Position numbers and translations under genes: made by a program. A stretch of 64,000 nucleotides of DNA, taken from the NCBI GenBank assembly GCA_030142905.1, contig JASJOG010000109.1, forward strand, positions 62,001 to 126,000. Reading direction: 5' to 3'. Shown in pieces: positions 59,101 to 64,000 of this stretch; within the stretch, counting starts at the first letter, position 1; the number at the start of each line of letters is the position of its first letter. The notes beneath the pieces are model-generated. The model saw nothing but the letters and a program-made list of their open reading frames with translations. It did no database searches and was not told where the DNA came from. Source of the stretch: Heliopora coerulea (lineage: Eukaryota > Cnidaria > Anthozoa > Scleralcyonacea > Helioporidae).

Positions 59101-61821
59101 AGTTTATTACCTTTATTTATTTAGTTTATTACTTGACAGTTCATTACCTGGAAATTACAGTGATGCCATGATACTAACCATTCACTGCAAACCATGATGT
59201 ATTAGCCTGAAAGAACATCCTTGTTACTTGGCGCCATGTTTGAATGTTTCTTTGTACTTCTTCGAAAATGTGCATGAACCCAAAGGTTAGATTAGAGTTA
59301 GGGTTAGCGTCAGCGTTAGGGTTAAGGTTTATACACATTTTCGGGGCTTTTAAAAAGCGAAGAAACAATGGAGAGAGACTATACTTAAGTTATAGATAAA
59401 TCCATAAACTTTACGTTCTTATGCCTTCGGTTAATTGTTGACGCTCACGAACTTCAGTGTGTTTGTTTTTTGGCTATAATGCCTTATGTTTTGGAGTAAA
59501 TTCTTGGTATTAGTGTATCACTGTAATCTCCAGGTAAGAAGCTGTCGACAAGGAGAGAAGTCGTCGAAACAGCCATTTTTGTTGATATGTACTCGCTTTG
59601 CATCAGTCCACAACCGTATGGTATTAGTATGAACACTGTTTTTACATTTCACACGTATACATCCTATTTCGGTGTTAACTTTGGGTTTGTTTTCCTTGGA
59701 CCTCTTAAGTTTAAAGAATACAATTTTAAGGATTTTTCTTATTATGCTTAATTTTTATTTTATTTTATTTTATTATTTTGTGTGTGTGTGTTCTCTGGTT
59801 TAAATAATCGTTTTCTTTACTCTTTAAGACTGGGAGACCGATTTTCTTTTCCATGTGCGAGTGGGGAGTCGATGACGCAGCAACCTGGGCACGTGATTTT
59901 GGCAATAGCTGGAGAACTACGGGGGATATATCGGACAGCTGGGACAGAATGATTAGCGTTGCTGATAAGAACAATAAGTGGTGGCAATATGCAAAACCAG
60001 GAGGATGGAATGATCCCGACATGCTAGAGGTATTGTACACAACTACAGGACAGTAGTCCCGCATGGAAGCCCGAATTGACTGATGGTGGTGGACGGGACT
60101 AGGCCCAGGTTATGTCAGTTTGAGCTGGTCTGCTTACAGAGCTAGCTCATTGTCGAAAATCTCAATTTCTATTTTGCTTGGTTGTTAGGCCAGCCCACTT
60201 TATCGCGTTATTTCAGTGAACAGTAGGTTTCGTTCAACTGGTCACCTCGCAAAATTAATCGCGAGCCTTTGGCTAATAATCTAATTAAAATCTTTCGGTG
60301 ACTTGCGAGTTGTTATAATCACTGACCTTCACTGTACCACGACAAATTGTACAAGATTATCAAAAATGGAGTAAAGCGTAGACAGTTTTGAAAAAGTGGA
60401 AAAAGGTTTCATGGTGGTCTGGTAAAACCTCCCAAGAGATTCAGGCACTGATTGGCACTGATATTTCTCGAGAAAGCCCTTCATTTAGCTGATGACAATG
60501 ATTGGAGAATTGCAAGTAGCACCTTAATGCGTTGCTTGATGTCAAACCATAGTCACAAATATCCGTGCACGGTCACTCCGTCTCTTGAGCTTTACAAAGT
60601 CAAAGAAACAAAAACAACTGTAACTGCGTGTTCTTTTTGCGGAGTGACTTTCTGCTGTGAATTTTATTTAGTCTGTGTGCAGCAATCGTGCCATTGTAAA
60701 TGATAGAATATTATCAACCATCGTTAAACTATGTGCAGAACATTAGATTTTCTATTTTAACTTCAAGACCTATTAAGCGATCGCCCCTTTTTAAGCGTCC
60801 AGTTATAGCCCCGAAAGTATTGTCAGTATAAATATTACATATAAAACTCTTATTTAGCGGTCACCTTGAAGCCGTCCCAGCAACGGTTCTCCTCATGTTT
60901 TTACCTCTATTAAGCGGCCATCGGGAATTTAACACTCGTAGTTTCGCCCGATCTTAACAGAGTTGATGATAGACGAAAGTCCTATTAAGCGGCCACTTGC
61001 CATTTCCTCGAGGGTGGCCGCTTAACAGGGGTTCAACTGTATTTGCTAGTATGACCGCTTTACGGACAACCGTGAATCTTTTTCCTCATCTTTCATATAC
61101 GTCTGTGGACATAAGGACGATTATTTGCTGTAAAGCTGTGTTTGTAGGCTTTCAAACTTAACGTTGTGCGTATACAGAAAATGTGCATTTGCGCCTTGGA
61201 CATGAACAAGGAAAGTTTCTCAGCCGGTGTTCAACATTTAGAAACTTAGTAAATGTTTTACGTTGCTAATTTTGCTATTGCTGTTGGCACGAGACTCGTT
61301 TGGTAAGATAAATGAAACTAAAGAGGGGTGCGCAAATCCCTTTCTTTGTTTCTTAGGTCGGTAATGGCGGTATGACAACCACCGAATACGTCTCACACTT
61401 CAGCCTATGGTGTCTAATGAAATCTCCGCTTCTCATTGGCTGTGACATAAGGAATATGTCGGCTGAGACAACCCGCATCCTCACCAACAAAGACGCAATC
61501 GCTGTAAACCAGGATCCGCTCGGCATTCAAGGACACAAGATTCGCTCTGACGGGAATGTAGAGGTGTGGGCTGGGCCACTAAAGGATGAAAGTATGGCTG
61601 TCATCTTGCTCAACCGTGGATTAAATACGACCACGATCACAGCTACAGCCCAGGATCTTGGCTGGGAAGAAGGTACCAGCTTCGAAGTGTACGATATCTG
61701 GCAACATGAAAATGCAGGAAAGTTTAAAGGAAGCTATTCAGCGAAAGTAGAATCACATGGAGTTTCATTCGGGAGATACACACGAAGCAATAACTTAATC
61801 AGTAAATTTATACAAGCATGA
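51109..61821 (+). CDS. Alpha-galactosidase / alpha-N-acetylgalactosaminidase family GH27, 391 aa, three exons
   Basis: Exons 51109-51618, 59829-60029, 61357-61821, all phase 0. Residues 1-20 form a signal peptide ([20 protein letters not shown]), then the GH27 opening [18 protein letters not shown]. The barrel shows MDDCW, YSDAG-x3-C, the nucleophile motif LKYDNC, CEWG-x7-W, the acid/base Asp in DISDSW, and [11 protein letters not shown]. The C-terminal exon has the [13 protein letters not shown] strand and the beta-sandwich. Length fits the family (about 390-430). The enzyme removes terminal alpha-galactose (or alpha-GalNAc) from glycolipids and glycoproteins in lysosomes or outside the cell; which substrate is preferred cannot be read here. 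A poly(A) signal AATAAA lies at 61922-61927. Intron 1 is 8.2 kb and holds a LINE, a SINE, transposon D and a hAT-like element. Confidence 0.9.
52625..52954. mobile_element. Fold-back tRNA-derived SINE nested in the LINE, 13-bp target duplication
   Basis: Direct repeats cactcttccgtaa at 52612-52624 and 52955-52967 flank the unit. Its arms (52651-52741 and 52867-52956) are inverted copies, each carrying a tRNA-like B box (GAGTTCAAATCCC). The minus-strand arm also has an A box (TAGCTCAACAGGTAGAGCG). A different SINE family from the one at 16 kb. Confidence 0.75.
52969..55455 (+). pseudogene. LINE ORF2: endonuclease and reverse transcriptase, broken
   Basis: The opening [15 protein letters not shown] is typical of CR1/L2-type ORFs. 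Endonuclease: [54 protein letters not shown]. Reverse transcriptase from about 54520: [37 protein letters not shown] and the YVDD active site. Stops at 54247 and 54583 and a frameshift before 54738 disable it. Confidence 0.75.
56088..56180. repeat. (ATCT)n microsatellite at LINE 3' end
   Basis: About 20 tetranucleotide units with a short GTCT interruption, directly after the LINE tail. Confidence 0.9.
56628..56885 (-). pseudogene. HIRAN-like domain, 5'-truncated
   Basis: The readable part starts near [19 protein letters not shown] and continues to [30 protein letters not shown] and a basic tail ending at TAA 56628-56630. The N-terminal REP-N-D core is missing. The upstream extension of the frame to 57200 is just the antisense of the transposase. 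Confidence 0.7.
56890..57855 (+). pseudogene. Tigger/pogo-like transposase, 5'-truncated and frameshifted
   Basis: Starts inside the protein at [20 protein letters not shown], then NMDETG (first catalytic Asp), a RGLPEKTL loop and [15 protein letters not shown] interrupts after [17 protein letters not shown] is the second Asp. The third Asp region (after SKTQPL) is lost in a small deletion that shifts the frame, which recovers at [16 protein letters not shown]. It ends with an acidic segment and YFKPT. The DNA-binding N-terminus is gone. Confidence 0.75.
58279..58953. mobile_element. Candidate hAT-like non-autonomous element
   Basis: Ends cagggttttcgtta and inverse-related gaaagccctg, flanked by attgtt on both sides. 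The interior contains ccggcggt / accgccgg inverted words near the right end. The duplication is only clear over 6 bp, so the class is uncertain. Confidence 0.4.
59829..60029 (+). CDS. GH27 exon 2 (acid/base Asp)
   Basis: 67 codons between acceptor actctttaag and donor GAG|GTATTG. It begins [13 protein letters not shown], continuing the sentence of exon 1, and contains DISDSWDRM and [10 protein letters not shown]. Confidence 0.9.
60761..61039. mobile_element. HIRAN-family MITE (element E), end-only derivative
   Basis: The right end ggccgcttaacaggggttcaactg|TA matches element A. The left side (ttaagcgatcgcc ... ccccgaaag-attgtcagtataaatat) is the inverse of element A around 10950-11000. No genes remain. 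The left terminus is degenerate (cttcaagacc). Confidence 0.6.
61357..61821 (+). CDS. GH27 exon 3 (end of barrel and C-terminal beta domain)
   Basis: 154 codons and stop after acceptor tttgtttcttag. It starts [18 protein letters not shown], then [13 protein letters not shown] and the C-terminal beta-sandwich ending FIQA. Confidence 0.9.
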   Translation, partial: VGNGGMTTTEYVSHFSLWCLMKSPLLIGCDIRNMSAETTRILTNKDAIAVNQDPLGIQGHKIRSDGNVEVWAGPLKDESMAVILLNRGLNTTTITATAQDLGWEEGTSFEVYDIWQHENAGKFKGSYSAKVESHGVSFGRYTRSNNLISKFIQA

Positions 61822-62560
61822 TTTTGCATAAACTGGAATCGACGTGCTCTTTAGTTCTGTACTGAATGCAGCTTTGTATTGGCAAAATAATATTGCTTAA
61901 ACCATTATTGATCAGCGCTATAATAAAACCGTGGTTACGTCTATTCCTCTGTTTCTATTATTTTCTTGGACAGACTTAAATTGCATCAAAAGAAGGGACG
62001 TTTCAAACCCCCCCCCCCCCCCCCCAATTCTCAACCTCACTGCTCACGTCTCAGTTTTCGAGGTGGCACTAAACCACTTAAAAAGTATTCTCTGCACCAC
62101 CATCCGGATTTTCAGGTATTGCACGATACTTATCCGTGAATACGACGGTTTGCAAATCTGTTTTCAAGTTCTTTGTGGAGAAGCCGACATCTTTGTTTTT
62201 CACCACCAAGTTTACTACGGTAACACTGTCTGGATAATCCGTTGCACATCAAGATACTTGTTGGAAGATTCTTAGTTGAACGTGAAATAACTGTTTCATC
62301 GTGCAAAGTGCAACATGACCAAAATATTTGTGACGCGTATGATACATACAGCCGACTAACTTGGTCAAGTCGATGTTGAGTTACTTGTAAATAAAGAAGC
62401 TACATCAAACGATAATATAATTTCACCGGTTGTAATTTCTTGGTCTTTTATCTGTCGAGCAAAAACAATGCGTTGATGTGTTTTATATCGGTTGTCGTGT
62501 CGAATAAATGAAATATTATGATACCTTAAACTTCCATAAGCAATATTTTGATTGGTAATG
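61822..62560. other. 3' flank of the GH27 gene, nothing else recognised
   Basis: Contains the poly(A) signal at 61922 and an 18-base C run at 62008-62025. No further gene seen. Confidence 0.5.
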
Positions 62561-62582
62561 CAAGATGAAGTGCTGAGATGAA

Positions 62583-62960
62583 AGCCAGAAGAAAGGGGAG
62601 AAGGGCAGAAAGAGGACAAAAAATAAATGGGCTGACAGCAGGAGGGAGGAAAGCGGGAAAAGAAAGTTGATGGAAATGGAAAAAACAGGTGGAGAAAAAA
62701 TGAAGGGGAAAGAGGAGAAAAGCAGAAAAAGGACAAGGAATAAATGGACTGACAGCAGGAGAAAGGAAAGCGTAAAAGGAAAGTTGATGGAAGAAGGGGT
62801 AAGCGGGAAAGCGGGAGATAGAGGCTAAGAAAAAGGTGAGAGTGTAAGAAGACAAAACAGGGAGAAGAAAAAAGAGGGAAATGACAGAAGGAGAAAAAGA
62901 GGGAAAATGGGTAAAGGAGAAAAGGAGGGAAAAGAGGGGAGATTAGGAGAGTATGGCGAG
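62583..62960. repeat. Purine-rich tract with 117-bp tandem duplication
   Basis: The G/A-rich strand contains two copies of gacagcaggag...aaagttgatgg spaced 117 bp apart, and degenerate aggagaaaaag words continue to 62960. The Leu/Phe/Ser-rich minus-strand frames here are repeat artefacts. Confidence 0.8.
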
Positions 62961-63202
62961 CCAAATTAACGACAGTAGAAGAACAAAGCCACCATCAAAC
63001 CGTTAAATCAGAGACGAAGAACACCTTCGAGGATTTTAGTTTTGTAACATCGATTGAATGAAATATACTCGTCTTAAATTACCCGATTTACCAAAACCTT
63101 ATTGCAGTGAGCAGGCAACACTGCACAATTATTATTGTAACATTTGCAATCCTCTCCTCTGTCACGAAACTGCATGACCATTTTGTATCAAAATCCAAAG
63201 GA

Positions 63203-63418
63203 TCAGGCGTAAGCGGCTAGCGAAAGGAAACCTAGCGGGTGTGACGAGCGGGAAGTCTTTTCCATCTTCTTCAATCTTTTCACCGCCGGTTTCCTACGTT
63301 CGCCAGTGCTAGGTTGGATGTTCGGCTTGTAATTTCTACGGATGACCAAAGGAAAAGTTACTTGGAACCGTGGTGCTTGCAAAATTGTAGCCACCTTGGA
63401 GGTCGAGAGTTCGCGATT
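63203..63418 (-). CDS. Possible last exon of an unidentified basic protein
   Basis: The minus strand opens after a good acceptor (caatattttgcag) and runs 71 codons to TGA. The product is rich in Arg/Lys (RRNYKPNIQPSTGERRKPAV, KRLKKMEK). No family recognised, and I could not find a convincing preceding exon before the window edge. It could be non-coding. Confidence 0.3.
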   Translation of the reverse strand, partial: NRELSTSKVATILQAPRFQVTFPLVIRRNYKPNIQPSTGERRKPAVKRLKKMEKTSRSSHPLGFLSLAAYA

Positions 63419-64000
63419 CTGCAAAATATTGTAATTAAACATTGAATAAAATGTAGCAAAGTTTCCTCTAAAACACTGAGAATTACAAACATAACCCCTC
63501 TCCTCAATGGACGTTTGCTTAATGTTCAGACAATAATAGCCAAGATTTGCATCTTTTGAATGTTTTGCTTTTTCATATAGAGGAAGCAAAAAGAACTGAT
63601 AAATTATTTTATAATTTTTGATTTAGTACATTCGTTTTGAAGATATATCATTTTAAGTATGCCTACTTGCATGAAAAAGTCGCGTATTAAGAAGGCATGG
63701 GACTCAGAAACGTATAGATTTTAGACAATGAAAACAACTGCGTTTTGATCACAAAGTTATCAAAAACGCTTATATTTCGGGGAATAGTCGCCATGTCAAG
63801 CTCAAACTCGGACTCTGACGCGCATGAAAGCGTATCTCCTGGTTCCGGTTGTTTTAATTTGCCTGGTTCCCAGGCCCTATAGCATCGAGAACAATCCCGG
63901 ACTTCTGGCACTTGGTTAAGAGAAATATATTGGAAACGAATGGACTAAATCAAAAACTGTAAAAAAACGTACAAGCCAATTTTTCGTCCTCTTTACAAAG

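Noticed and set aside
59280..59335. Telomere-like gttagggttag words
   Set aside because: Only a few imperfect units; not a telomeric array.
60452..60703. 83-codon frame with several Cys near the C-terminus
   Set aside because: Lies inside GH27 intron 2, with no zinc-finger spacing and no splice sites.
62365..62964. 199-codon hydrophobic minus-strand frame
   Set aside because: Antisense of a purine-rich tandem repeat; composition only.

Overview
The window looks like nuclear DNA of a cnidarian, most likely an anthozoan such as a stony coral. This is inferred from AT-rich sequence, spliced genes with GT-AG introns, metazoan protein families (GH27 alpha-galactosidase, a PIRH2/RCHY1-type CHY-RING ligase, a DED-like domain) and heavy decay by DNA transposons, tRNA-derived SINEs, a non-LTR retrotransposon and hammerhead-ribozyme repeats. 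There is no bacterial operon structure.

Genes. (1) 1-26395, minus strand: a many-exon secreted or membrane protein of the mesothelin/stereocilin/otoancorin helical-repeat type. I traced 15 exons whose splice phases all agree, from a signal-peptide exon at 26395 down to an exon that runs off the left edge (about 654 codons in the window). (2) 32697-39761, plus strand: a six-exon, 831-residue protein with a DED-like death fold in the middle and a complete CHY / CTCHY / RING-H2 module at the C-terminus. I know of no such pairing in vertebrates. (3) 41073-44285, minus strand: a single-exon 1070-residue protein with a DUF294/GlnD-type nucleotidyltransferase and about a dozen TPRs, tail-to-tail with gene 2. 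(4) 51109-61821, plus strand: a three-exon GH27 alpha-galactosidase of 391 residues whose first intron is 8.2 kb. (5) A possible basic last exon at 63203-63418, minus strand.

Mobile DNA. The most striking theme is a family of Tigger/pogo-like elements (TA target sites, ends resembling CAGTYGAAC) that carry a short HIRAN-domain gene. Two copies, 48.6-51.0 kb and 56.2-58.2 kb, keep the remains of a DDE transposase and a divergent HIRAN gene. A third, 11.2-12.5 kb, carries only an intact HIRAN frame. A fourth, 10.1-11.05 kb, keeps only the HIRAN C-terminus. A fifth, 60.76-61.04 kb, is an end-only derivative. HIRAN is known from HLTF, where it binds free 3' ends of single-stranded DNA, so a transposition-helper role is a natural hypothesis.

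Other repeats include three hammerhead ribozymes with intact cores, two of them in tandem 186 bp apart (a metazoan retrozyme); a Penelope-like 3' fragment at 1.84-2.26 kb; two long fold-back elements (8.0-9.6 and 13.1-15.6 kb); several fold-back tRNA-derived SINEs; a hAT MITE with an 8-bp target duplication at 21.9 kb; and a decayed CR1/L2-like LINE holding a nested SINE within the alpha-galactosidase intron.

Exon calls rest on reading frame, splice consensus and phase only; no transcript data or database search was available.
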